DNA of 64,000 bases from assembly GCF_900104775.1 (NCBI RefSeq), contig NZ_FNSA01000003.1, positions 1,860,001 to 1,924,000 on the forward strand, written 5' to 3'. A program made the position numbers and the translations under genes. This DNA is from Tsukamurella tyrosinosolvens. GTDB taxonomy: Bacteria; Actinomycetota; Actinomycetes; Mycobacteriales; Mycobacteriaceae. Positions 33,310 through 43,988 of the stretch are shown here, in pieces (the stretch's first letter is position 1; every line of letters starts with the position of its first letter). The notes under the pieces are model-generated. The model was given only the letters and a program-made list of their open reading frames with translations, did no database searches and was not told the origin of the DNA.

Positions 33310-35190
33310 ATGACCGACTTCTCGGACCTCGGGGAGCTGTTCGCCTTCCTCTCCGGTCATGCGCCGTTCGACGGGCTGCCCGACGACGTTCGCGCACGTC
33401 TCGCGGCCGAATCGTCGGTCAGCGAGTTTCCCGAGGGCGCGACGATCCTCGACGGTTTGTCCGCTTCGCCCGACCACGCCTTCGTCGTGCTCGCGGGCCG
33501 GGTCGGGGTGTGGAACTTCCCGGCGGCCTCGCCGACCGAGGTGGGCGACGTCGACGAGGTCGTCGGCCCCGGCGGCGTGTTCGGGTACGTGGTCATCCTG
33601 GTGGGCGCGAAGGGCGGGCCGCGCGCGGTCGCGCTGTCCGACGTCACGCTGCTGCGCCTGCCCGCCTGGGCGGTGGGCGACATGTTCTCCACTCCCGCCG
33701 GCGCGGCCTTCCTGGCCACCGAGCTCGCGAAGCCCACCACGGCCGTGTCCGCCGAGGAGGTGCGCGAACGGACTGCGGGGGAGATCGTGCGGCGCCCGCC
33801 CGTCATCTGCCCGCCCACCGTCACGGTGCAGGAGGCGGCCACCGCGATGACGGCGGCCAAATCGGGCTACATCCTGGTCGAGAGCGCGTCGCGCGAGCCG
33901 CTGGGCATCGTGACCGACCACGACCTGCGCGCCCGCGTGATCTCCGTGGGGCGTCCCGTCACCGATCCCGTGACCGCGGTGATGACGGCGCCGCTCGCCG
34001 CCGTGCCGGAGTCGGCGCTCTCGTCCGACGTACTCATCGAGATGCTGGACCGCAAGCTCCACTACATGGCGGTCCTCGATGAGCACGCCGCCGTGCGGGG
34101 CGTGGTGCAGGACGTCGACTTCCTCACGGTGCCCACCACGTCGACCTTCGCGCTGCAGCGCCGGATCGAGCGGGCCGAGGCCGCGGAGCTGCCGGAGATC
34201 GGCGCCACGATCCGTGAGATCTTCCCGGTGCTGTGGGGCCAGCAGGCGCCGGTCCGGCACATCTCCGGCGTCGCCGCGGTCGCGATCGAGGCCATGGTGC
34301 GCCGCTGCATCGAGCTCGAGCTGCCGGTGCATCCCGAGCTGCGGGAGGGTGACTTCACCTGGCTCTCGCTCGGCAGCGTCTCGCGCCGCGAGGTGGTGCC
34401 CAGCTCGGACGTCGACAGCGCCATCATCCTCAAGGACGTGCCCGGCGACACGGCGGAGCAGATCGAGGTCCGACGGTCCGCCGCCCTCGCCCTGGCCGCC
34501 GCCGTCCACGAGCGGCTGGAGGAGTGCGGCATCCCTTCGGACACCAACGGGGCGGTCGCCGCGCAGACCCGCTTCTGCCGCACCGAATCGGAGTGGCTGT
34601 ACGCGGCCGGTGAGTGGATCGACGCGCCGCTGTCGAACAACGCGATGATGATGGCCTCGCTGTTGGTGGACGGCCGCCCCGTGTGGGGCGACCTGACCCT
34701 GCAGCCCGTGGCCGGTGTGTATCAACATCTTTCGGAACATCCCCGTGCATTCATCCTGATGTTGCGCGAGGCGCTGACCGCGAAGGCGCGCCTGCGCTCC
34801 GTGCGCGACGTGATCTCGCTGCGGGGCGGCACCTTCGACATCAAGGCGCACGCGCTGGTGCCGGTGGTGAACATCGCCCGCTGGGCGGCGCTGAGCCGCG
34901 GCTCGACCAAGCTGCAGACCCGCAACCGGCTGGCGGCGGGCGCGGATTCGCCCGTGCTGCCCGATGATTCCGCGGAGGTGCTGCGCGAGGCCTTCTCGAT
35001 CCTCGAACGGCTCCGGATGGAGCACCAGGTGGAGCAGATGGGAGCCGGGCGGGTGCCGGGCGATGTGCTGTCCATCCGGCGGATGTCCTCCCTGGACCGC
35101 GGGCTCCTCGAGCAGTGCGTGCGCGAGGTGGCCGCGGTGCAGCGGCGCATGGCCAACCTCGCGCAGTACCTGGACGCCGGCGAATGGTGA
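33310..35190 (+). CDS. cNMP-binding/CBS/DUF294 nucleotidyltransferase-like signalling protein
   Basis: A 626-residue multi-domain protein. Residues ~15-130 are a cNMP-type beta-barrel (SEFPEGATILD, PGGVFGYVVILVG). Residues ~165-285 are two CBS repeats (VTVQEAATAMTAAKSGYILV; LSSDVLIEMLDRKLHYMAVL). Residues ~290-490 are DUF294, a nucleotidyltransferase-like fold with GSVSRREVVPSSDVDSAIIL carrying the G-S...D-x-D metal pattern. The last ~130 residues are DUF294_C. In proteobacteria this architecture resembles the uridylylation-type PII regulators and the DUF294 proteins linked to acetate transport. A role in controlling the divergent permease is likely but unproven. Confidence 0.88.
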   Translation: MTDFSDLGELFAFLSGHAPFDGLPDDVRARLAAESSVSEFPEGATILDGLSASPDHAFVVLAGRVGVWNFPAASPTEVGDVDEVVGPGGVFGYVVILVGAKGGPRAVALSDVTLLRLPAWAVGDMFSTPAGAAFLATELAKPTTAVSAEEVRERTAGEIVRRPPVICPPTVTVQEAATAMTAAKSGYILVESASREPLGIVTDHDLRARVISVGRPVTDPVTAVMTAPLAAVPESALSSDVLIEMLDRKLHYMAVLDEHAAVRGVVQDVDFLTVPTTSTFALQRRIERAEAAELPEIGATIREIFPVLWGQQAPVRHISGVAAVAIEAMVRRCIELELPVHPELREGDFTWLSLGSVSRREVVPSSDVDSAIILKDVPGDTAEQIEVRRSAALALAAAVHERLEECGIPSDTNGAVAAQTRFCRTESEWLYAAGEWIDAPLSNNAMMMASLLVDGRPVWGDLTLQPVAGVYQHLSEHPRAFILMLREALTAKARLRSVRDVISLRGGTFDIKAHALVPVVNIARWAALSRGSTKLQTRNRLAAGADSPVLPDDSAEVLREAFSILERLRMEHQVEQMGAGRVPGDVLSIRRMSSLDRGLLEQCVREVAAVQRRMANLAQYLDAGEW

Positions 35191-35213
35191 ACCGGCGCAG
35201 GTGACGTCGTGCC

Positions 35214-36329
35214 TCAGGCCAGGACGGCTTCGGGTGCCTTCGACTCGATGCCCAAGGCCTCGCCGACGCCGGCGTTGAGGAGCACGCCGTCGTGCGTCGA
35301 CAAGCCCGCGGCCAGCGCGGCGTCCTGGGAGCACGCGGCCTTCCAACCCTGGTCCGCGATGCGCAGCACGTAGGGCAGGGTCGCGCCGGTGAGCGCGAAC
35401 GTGGAGGTGCGCGGCACGGCGCCCGGCATGTTGGCGACGCAGTAGAAGACGGTCTCACCGACGGTGAACGTCGGATCGTCGTGTGTGGTGGGGTGCGAGT
35501 CCGCGAAGCAGCCGCCCTGATCGATCGCGATGTCGACGAGCACTGCGCCGGGGCGCATCCGGTGCACCAGGTCGGTGGAGACGAGCTTGGGTGCCGCGGC
35601 GCCCGGGATCAGCACGGCGCCGATGACCAGGTCCGACTCGACGACGGCCTCTTCGAGCGCGAGCGAGGTGGAGTAGCTGGTGTGCACGCGCCCGCCGAAC
35701 TGGGCGTTGACGGCGCGCATCTTGCGCACGTCCAGGTCGAAGACGGTGACGTCGGCGCCCATGCCCGCGGCGATCTGCGCGGCGTTGATGCCGGAGACGC
35801 CGCCGCCGATCACGGTGACCTTCGCGGGCGCGGTGCCGGGGACGCCGCCCATGAGCACGCCGCGGCCGCCCTTGGAGCGCATCAGGTGATAGCTGCCGAC
35901 CTGCGGCGCGAGCCGGCCGGCGACCTCGGACATCGGGGCGAGCAGCGGCAGCGAGCCGTCGGGGAGCTGGACCGTCTCGTACGCGATCGACGTGGTCTTC
36001 GAGGACAGGAGCGCGTCGGTGCAGGGGCGCGAGGCCGCCAGGTGCAGGTAGGTGAAGATCGTCTGGTCCGGCCGCATCCGCGCGTACTCGGGCTCGATGG
36101 GCTCCTTGACCTTGAGCAGCAATTCGGCCTCGCCCCAGACGTCGTCCGCCGTCGGGACGATGCGGGCCCCCGCCGCGGTGAAGTCGTCGTTGGCGATCGC
36201 CGAGCCGACGCCCGCGCCGTCCTCGATCAGGACGTCGTGGCCTCGGCGGGTGAGCTCGGCGACACCGCCGGGCGTGATCGCCACGCGGTACTCGTTGTTC
36301 TTGATCTCGGTGGGGATTCCGACGCGCAT
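35214..36329 (-). CDS. ald: Alanine dehydrogenase
   Basis: A 371-residue NAD-dependent enzyme that interconverts L-alanine and pyruvate plus ammonia. Substrate-binding residues are Arg in EYRVAITPGG and Lys in LLKVKEP, with the catalytic His in YLHLAASRP. The NAD site is VTVIGGGVSGINAAQIAAGMGA. The C-terminal NMPGAVPRTSTFALT is highly conserved. AGGAG precedes the ATG. It is divergent from an Lrp regulator, as in mycobacteria (ald/aldR). Confidence 0.97.
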   Translation of the reverse strand: MRVGIPTEIKNNEYRVAITPGGVAELTRRGHDVLIEDGAGVGSAIANDDFTAAGARIVPTADDVWGEAELLLKVKEPIEPEYARMRPDQTIFTYLHLAASRPCTDALLSSKTTSIAYETVQLPDGSLPLLAPMSEVAGRLAPQVGSYHLMRSKGGRGVLMGGVPGTAPAKVTVIGGGVSGINAAQIAAGMGADVTVFDLDVRKMRAVNAQFGGRVHTSYSTSLALEEAVVESDLVIGAVLIPGAAAPKLVSTDLVHRMRPGAVLVDIAIDQGGCFADSHPTTHDDPTFTVGETVFYCVANMPGAVPRTSTFALTGATLPYVLRIADQGWKAACSQDAALAAGLSTHDGVLLNAGVGEALGIESKAPEAVLA

Positions 36330-36428
36330 CGTGTGCTCCTGTCAGGCGAGGGTGGCTTGTGTCACATAGTCTGAAGAAACATCGAGAACCGATCAAGGGC
36401 ACGGAAGAAGATTCTGAAGGAGTGGGAG
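36330..36428. promoter_or_regulatory. ald-aldR divergent control region
   Basis: The 99-bp gap contains AT-rich segments unusual for this genome (TCTGAAGAAACATCGAGAAC and GAAGATTCTGAAGGAG) that could be AldR/Lrp binding sites. AldR activates ald with alanine in mycobacteria. Each gene has its own ribosome site (AGGAG for ald, GGAG for aldR). Confidence 0.5.
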
Positions 36429-36938
36429 ATGGCTGACGTACATTCTGTGAGAACGGCGTATCGCCCACCTTCGTCGAACGATCGTCGCCCGCTGCTCGAC
36501 GATGCCGACCGGCGCATCCTGCTCGTGCTCCAGCGCGACGGACGGGTCTCCAACGCCGCCCTCGCCGAGGAGGTCGGCCTCGCCCCGTCGACGGTGCACA
36601 CCCGGGTCCGGCGACTGACCGACGCGGGCGTGATCCGCGGCTTCTACGCCGACGTCGATCCCGCGGCCGTGGGCCGGCCGCTGCGCGCGATGATCGCGGT
36701 GACCCTGCGCTCGACCGCCCGGCACCGGATCCGGCAGTTCGTGGAGTCGGTCATCGACCTGCCGCCCGTCATCGACGCCTACTTCCTCGCCGGCGGCGAC
36801 GACTACCTTCTGCACATCGCGGCCGTCGACACCGACGACCTGCGGCACCTCGTCGAGTACCTCAGCGCACGCGAGGAGGTCGCGGGCACCAACACGTCGC
36901 TCGTCTTCGAGCACGTCCGCGGCTCCGCGCCGCTGTAG
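36429..36938 (+). CDS. aldR: Lrp/AsnC-family regulator AldR
   Basis: A 169-residue feast/famine regulator. A 20-residue tail precedes the HTH (DDADRRILLVLQRDGRVSNA then AALAEEVGLAPSTVHTRVRR, residues ~24-65). The RAM ligand domain follows (FYADVDPAAVGRPLRAMIAV ... DYLLHIAAVDTDDLRHLV). Position and pairing with ald match Rv2779c, which activates ald with alanine bound. The ATG has GGAG 7 nt upstream. Convergence and promoter arrangement support autogenous control. Confidence 0.93.
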   Translation: MADVHSVRTAYRPPSSNDRRPLLDDADRRILLVLQRDGRVSNAALAEEVGLAPSTVHTRVRRLTDAGVIRGFYADVDPAAVGRPLRAMIAVTLRSTARHRIRQFVESVIDLPPVIDAYFLAGGDDYLLHIAAVDTDDLRHLVEYLSAREEVAGTNTSLVFEHVRGSAPL

Positions 36939-37022
36939 GTTGCAACCCGCTGCAACGATCGACGGGGCACGCGGACCGCGGCGACTGTGGGACGGATCAC
37001 ACGTCCCGACCGGAGGAATCCC

Positions 37023-38111
37023 ATGCGAGCAGCGCGCTACTACGACCGCAACGACGTCCGGATCGAGGACGTCCCCGCACCCGAGGTGACGGACGGCTCG
37101 GTCGCCATCGACGTCGCGTGGTGCGGCATCTGCGGCACCGACCTGCACGAATACGTCGACGGGCCGATCTTCGTGCCCCCGTGCGGCCACCCGAACCCCG
37201 TCAGCGGCGAAGCGGCGCCTCTGACGATCGGGCACGAGATGTCCGGCGTCGTCGCCGCGGTCGGCGCGGGCGTCGACGATCTGCAGGTGGGCGATCACGT
37301 CGTGGTCGAGCCGTACATCATCGCCGACGACGTGGACACCGGCCCCGCGAGCACCGACTACCACCTCTCGCCGAACATGAACTTCATCGGCCTCGGCGGC
37401 CGCGGCGGCGGCCTGTCGGAGCGGATCGTGGTGCAGCGCCGCTGGGTGCATCGGGTCTCGAAGGACGTGCCGCTCGACCAGGCCGCGCTCATCGAGCCGC
37501 TCGCGGTCGGGTACCACGCGCTGCAGCGCTCCGGCGCCGGGGCGGGAGCCTTCGCGCTCATCACCGGCGCGGGGCCGATCGGGCTGCTCACGGCCGCGGT
37601 GTGCAAGGCGAAGGGGCTGACCGTCGCGATCAGCGAGCCGAGTTCCCTGCGTCGCAGCCGCGCGGCCGAGACCGGCGTCGCCGACCACGTCTTCGACCCG
37701 ACGCAGGTCGACGTCGTCGAGGCCGTCCGCGGCCTCACGGGCGGCCGCGGCGCGGACGTCGGCTTCGAGTGCACGTCCGTGCAGCCCGCGCTGGACACGC
37801 TCTTCGACGCTCTGCGCCCGCAGGCGGTGCTCGTGGTCGTGTCCATCTGGGGCCACCCGGGCAGCGTCGACATGCAGAAGCTGGTGCTCAAGGAGATCGA
37901 CATGCGCGGCACCATCGCCTACGTCAACAACCACGCCGAGACGATCGCGTTGGTCGAGAACGGCACCGTCGACCTCGCGCCGTTCATCACGGGGCGGATC
38001 GGCCTCGACGAGCTCGTCACCGTCGGCTACGACACTCTGCTGCACCACAACGAGACCGCGGTGAAGATCCTCGTCTCCCCGTCGGGGGCGGGGCTGCCCG
38101 CCGGAGTCTGA
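37023..38111 (+). CDS. Zinc-dependent alcohol dehydrogenase (2,3-butanediol/threonine dehydrogenase type)
   Basis: A 362-residue medium-chain dehydrogenase. The catalytic zinc site is CGICGTDLHEY (residues ~34-44), with GHEMSG near residue 76. The substrate/zinc Glu-Pro lies in EPLAVGYHAL, and the NAD site is ALITGAGPIGLLTAAVCKAKG. The structural-zinc Cys cluster is absent; a GLGGRGGGLSERIV loop lies there. This matches the (R,R)-butanediol dehydrogenase / sorbitol branch. ATG follows GGAGG by 6 bases; the longer frame from 36987 is not used. The substrate is not certain. Confidence 0.88.
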   Translation: MRAARYYDRNDVRIEDVPAPEVTDGSVAIDVAWCGICGTDLHEYVDGPIFVPPCGHPNPVSGEAAPLTIGHEMSGVVAAVGAGVDDLQVGDHVVVEPYIIADDVDTGPASTDYHLSPNMNFIGLGGRGGGLSERIVVQRRWVHRVSKDVPLDQAALIEPLAVGYHALQRSGAGAGAFALITGAGPIGLLTAAVCKAKGLTVAISEPSSLRRSRAAETGVADHVFDPTQVDVVEAVRGLTGGRGADVGFECTSVQPALDTLFDALRPQAVLVVVSIWGHPGSVDMQKLVLKEIDMRGTIAYVNNHAETIALVENGTVDLAPFITGRIGLDELVTVGYDTLLHHNETAVKILVSPSGAGLPAGV

Positions 38112-38137
38112 CGGCGGTACCGGCCTACGCTGTCGGG

Positions 38138-38860
38138 GTGAGCGAGAGCAGGATCGTCCCGGCCGCCGACCGCACGCATTGGCGCGGCGAGGGGATCTAC
38201 ACGCGGCAGTCGATGCCCTTCACCGGCAACTTCGATCTGGGTGAGAACGCGCACGGGCAGCTGCTCGTGCACAACGACGACCTCATCGACCCCGGCTCGG
38301 GCGTCGACCGGCACTTCCACCGTGACGCGGAGATCGTCACCTGGGTGATCGCGGGCGAGGTGCACCACGACGATTCGTCCGGCGAGACGGGACTGGTCCG
38401 CGCCGGCCAGGTGCAGGCGATGAGCGCGGGCAGCGGGGTGAACCACCGGGAGCAGAATCCGCGCGCCACCGGCGTCGTCGCCCGGGTCATCCAGATGTGG
38501 CTGCCGCCGAACGAGCCCGGCGGCGAGCCCGAGTACCGCACCGCCGACGTCCCGCTCGACGGGCGGGGCCTGGTCCTCGTCGCCTCGGGGATGGCGGGCC
38601 GCGACCCGGCCGTCGCGATCAACAACGACGCCGCGGCACTGCACGCCGCCCGGCTCGCGGTGGGGGAGTCGGTCGTCCTGCCGGCGGCGCCGTACGGGCA
38701 CCTGTTCGTCGTCTCCGGTGCCGTCGCCGTCGGCGACGACCGGCTCGGGGAGGGCGACGCGCTGCGCACCGTCCACACCGGCGCGCTCACGGCGACCGCC
38801 ACCGAGCCCGCCGAGATCCTGTTCTGGGAGATGCACGCGCAGGCGGTCTCCGCGCGCTGA
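38138..38860 (+). CDS. Pirin-family bicupin protein
   Basis: A 240-residue double-cupin protein. The N-terminal cupin carries the iron ligands in DRHFHRDAEIVTWVIAGEVHH and the NHREQNP Glu; this is typical of pirin/YhhW. Pirins act as quercetin dioxygenases or redox co-factors; the role here is unknown. GTG starts the gene with TACGCT (38126-38131) ending 6 nt before it, so the message is leaderless. It follows the alcohol dehydrogenase by 26 bases and is followed at once by the second 74-bp repeat. Confidence 0.9.
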   Translation: MSESRIVPAADRTHWRGEGIYTRQSMPFTGNFDLGENAHGQLLVHNDDLIDPGSGVDRHFHRDAEIVTWVIAGEVHHDDSSGETGLVRAGQVQAMSAGSGVNHREQNPRATGVVARVIQMWLPPNEPGGEPEYRTADVPLDGRGLVLVASGMAGRDPAVAINNDAAALHAARLAVGESVVLPAAPYGHLFVVSGAVAVGDDRLGEGDALRTVHTGALTATATEPAEILFWEMHAQAVSAR

Positions 38861-38863
38861 TCG

Positions 38864-38937
38864 CTCACGATGTCGGCTTCTGGCGGCGCGCATGTGCTCA
38901 GGAGCACGTGCGCCCGCGCAGAACTCGAATTCGTGAG
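38864..38937. repeat. 74-bp palindromic repeat, copy 2
   Basis: Same length as the copy at 20425-20498 and 76% identical. The ends CTCACGATGTCGG and CTCGAATTCGTGAG pair, and GCAGAA/TTCTG inside also pair. The centre differs in sequence from copy 1 but keeps a hairpin: GGCGCGCATGTGCT against AGCACGTGCGCC. It begins three bases after the pirin stop, in a co-directional gap. Confidence 0.75.
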
Positions 38938-39034
38938 GAGGACGCCCGAGTCCCGGGAATGCCCGTTCGAGCCCGTTCGCCTTCGGCTCGGTCCACCTCC
39001 TGCGGCGCGGCCCGCGGTGTAGGAGGATTCTCCG

Positions 39035-41740
<2,706 letters not shown>

Positions 41741-41874
41741 AGAACCCCTGTCCGTTTTCGGACTGCAAAGCGCAAAACCTCTGGAATCAAGTACGGTGTA
41801 CAGGTTTTTTCCGGGAGTACGATCCGTCCAGGCGGATGATCAGCACCCGCCCCGACCCGGTGGGAAAGGGTGTG
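41741..41874 (+). promoter_or_regulatory. Promoter region of the N-hydroxylase operon
   Basis: The gap holds a small hairpin GTCCG-TTTT-CGGAC (41750-41763), a TACGGT -10 candidate (41792-41797) and a GTAC-GGT-GTAC palindrome overlapping it, then GGAAAGGG before ATG 41875. No iron-box match is seen, unlike the two binding-protein genes. Confidence 0.45.
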
Positions 41875-43155
41875 ATGCGCGCGAAGGATCCGGTGGACGA
41901 CGGCGACGTCGTCGACGTACTCGGGGTCGGATTCGGACCCGCCAACCTGGCGCTGGCGATTGCGCTCGCGGAGTCGCCCGACCGGATCGGCACCGTGCGG
42001 TTCCTGGAGCGCCGCGAACGCTTCGCATGGCATCCCGGCATGCTGCTTCCCGGTACGTCCATGCAGATCAGCTTCCTCAAGGATCTGGTCACGCTGCGCA
42101 ACCAGGCCAGCCCGTACTCCTTCGTTGCCTATCTCGGCAGCCGCGGCCGGCTCGTGGACTTCGTCAATCGCGCCGTCCTGACCCCCGAGCGCGCCGAGTT
42201 CGCGGACTACCTGGCCTGGGCGGCTGCGTCGTTCGCCGATCGGGTGCGGTACGGCCGCACGGTGACGGGACTGTCCCGCTGCCCCGACGGTCCGCGGTTC
42301 GCGGTTCGCCATCGGGGCCCGGACGGCGATGAGCGGGTGACCCGCGCCCGGTCCGTGGTCGTCGCGCGCGGCCTGCGGCCGGTACTGCCGGTGTGGACGG
42401 ACGGGCTCGATCCGCGTCGCGTCTTCCACAACATCGACCTCGTTCCTCGGCTCGGCGAGTTGGAGCGAGATCTGCCCGACGGCGTCGCGGGCGCGCGATT
42501 CCTCGTGGTGGGCGGCGGGCAGTCGGCCGCCGAGGTGGCGCTGCACCTGCACGACTGCGGCGCCCGCGTGGACATGGCGTTCCACGGCTTCGGCCTCGCG
42601 GACGTCGACGAGAGTCCGTTCGTCAATCAGGTCTTCGATCCGGACGTGGTCGACGAGTTCGCCTCCGCGGCACCGGAGGTGCGGGAGACTCTGCTGCACC
42701 GGCACGGCAACACCAACTACGCGGCGGTCGAGCACGCGTTGACGCGGGAGCTGTACGACCGGTGGTACCGCCAGAACGTGAGCGGCCCACGCCGGCTGGG
42801 CGTGCACCGCACCAGCGAGGTCGTCACCGCCGGAAAGGCGCGCGACGGCGGGGTCGAGACGGTGCTGCGCCGCCGTACCACCGGCGAGCGCACGGCCGTG
42901 ACGGTCGACGCCGTGGTGTGTGCGACGGGCTTCGAGCCGGGCGGCCTCACCGGGCTGGACGGCGTGGCACCGCCCGACGCGACGATCCGCGTCGCCCGTT
43001 CCCACCTCGCCGTGATCGACGGCACCGCGGTGCCCGGCCTCTACGTGCAGGGCGCCGACCTCCCGGGCCACGGGCTCGGGACCACGCTGCTGTCCAACGT
43101 CGCCGTCCGTGCGGGCGAGATCGCCCGCGCGCTGTACCAGGAGGAGTCGTCATGA
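41875..43155 (+). CDS. L-lysine/L-ornithine N-monooxygenase (SidA/IucD/MbtG class)
   Basis: A 426-residue flavin enzyme that N-hydroxylates a side-chain amine, the first step to hydroxamates. FAD site: VLGVGFGPANLALAIAL. Substrate-facing family motif: MQISFLKDLVTLRNQASPYSF. NADPH site: VVGGGQSAAEVALHL. Conserved NTNYAAVEH and the C-terminal DAVVCATGFEP ATG-box complete the set. ATG at 41875 is chosen for its GGAAAGG site; 41836 is an alternative. It overlaps the next ATG (ATGA) and so is tied to the acyltransferase and the RND exporter. No NRPS is adjacent. Confidence 0.9.
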   Translation: MRAKDPVDDGDVVDVLGVGFGPANLALAIALAESPDRIGTVRFLERRERFAWHPGMLLPGTSMQISFLKDLVTLRNQASPYSFVAYLGSRGRLVDFVNRAVLTPERAEFADYLAWAAASFADRVRYGRTVTGLSRCPDGPRFAVRHRGPDGDERVTRARSVVVARGLRPVLPVWTDGLDPRRVFHNIDLVPRLGELERDLPDGVAGARFLVVGGGQSAAEVALHLHDCGARVDMAFHGFGLADVDESPFVNQVFDPDVVDEFASAAPEVRETLLHRHGNTNYAAVEHALTRELYDRWYRQNVSGPRRLGVHRTSEVVTAGKARDGGVETVLRRRTTGERTAVTVDAVVCATGFEPGGLTGLDGVAPPDATIRVARSHLAVIDGTAVPGLYVQGADLPGHGLGTTLLSNVAVRAGEIARALYQEESS

Positions 43156-43988
43156 CCACGCGGACACCGGCGGGCACCGTGCTCTTCGCGGCGACCGAGC
43201 GCACCCCGTTCACGGTCTTCGTCGCCGAGGACCCGCACGACGTCGAACGGGCGCAGGCCCTGCGGTACGACGCCTTCTCCACGGAAATGGGAGCGCCGCT
43301 GCCCGGTGCGGTGTTCAGCGAGCGACTCGGCAGGCCGATCGACGTCGACCGGTTCGACGACTACAGCGCGCACCTGCTCGTGCGGCACGACCCGACCGAC
43401 GAGATCGTGGGCTGCTACCGGATCATCCTGCCCGCGCCCAGCGGGCAGCGGGAGGTGTTCACCACCAGTATGTTCCGCCTCAGCCCGGCATTCGCGGCGA
43501 TGGCGGACGACGTCGCGGAGTGGGGGCGTGCGACGATCGCCGCAGGCTATCGCGGCGGCGTGGTGTCGGTGCTCCTGCGGATCGCGCTTCTCGCCTTCTA
43601 CGAGCGATCGGGCTTCAGGTACGCGATGGGTTGCATGTCGGTCCGGATGGAGGACGGCGTGCATCCGCGCGCCGCCCTGGTCCGTGCCGCGCTCGGCTTC
43701 CTCGCCGACAACGACGCCCTCGCCGACGGGGCGGTGCGCGCCGACCCCCTCCGGCCCGTCGCCGTCGACGGGGTCCCGATCGCCGAGCTCCCGCGGCCCG
43801 AGGGCGCCGACGCGGACCTGGTGCCGCCGACGATTCGCATCGCGGTCCGGTACGGCGGCATCGTCTGCGGCATGCCCTCGTACGACCCCGATTTCGAGAT
43901 GGCCGACTTCCTGGTGCTGTTCGAGGACGAGCGGATGCGCGCAGCCGGATGCCTCGACGAGGTCCGCTCCTTCCTCGCGGCGCTGTGA
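43152..43988 (+). CDS. OlsB/hemolysin-type GNAT N-acyltransferase
   Basis: A 278-residue acyltransferase of the PF13444 (Acetyltransf_5) type, the fold of ornithine-lipid enzyme OlsB, which transfers a long acyl chain from ACP to an amine. The core has ERAQALRYDAFSTEMG, then EIVGCYRIILP and EWGRATIAAGYRGG, then LLAFYERSGFRYAMGCMSV, all typical of the family. The C-terminus has a 70-residue extension with MPSYDPDFEMADFLVLFED, present in many members. ATGA overlap with the N-hydroxylase implies it acylates the hydroxyamine product or the alpha-amine of the same amino acid. Specificity is not proven. Confidence 0.85.
   Translation: MTTRTPAGTVLFAATERTPFTVFVAEDPHDVERAQALRYDAFSTEMGAPLPGAVFSERLGRPIDVDRFDDYSAHLLVRHDPTDEIVGCYRIILPAPSGQREVFTTSMFRLSPAFAAMADDVAEWGRATIAAGYRGGVVSVLLRIALLAFYERSGFRYAMGCMSVRMEDGVHPRAALVRAALGFLADNDALADGAVRADPLRPVAVDGVPIAELPRPEGADADLVPPTIRIAVRYGGIVCGMPSYDPDFEMADFLVLFEDERMRAAGCLDEVRSFLAAL

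Noticed and set aside
36987-37022. Upstream start for the alcohol dehydrogenase
   Set aside because: The GGAGG site and conserved start point to ATG 37023.
41741-41874. Iron box before the N-hydroxylase operon
   Set aside because: No 19-bp segment approaches the TTAGGTTAGGCTAACCTAA pattern, so classical IdeR control is not supported.
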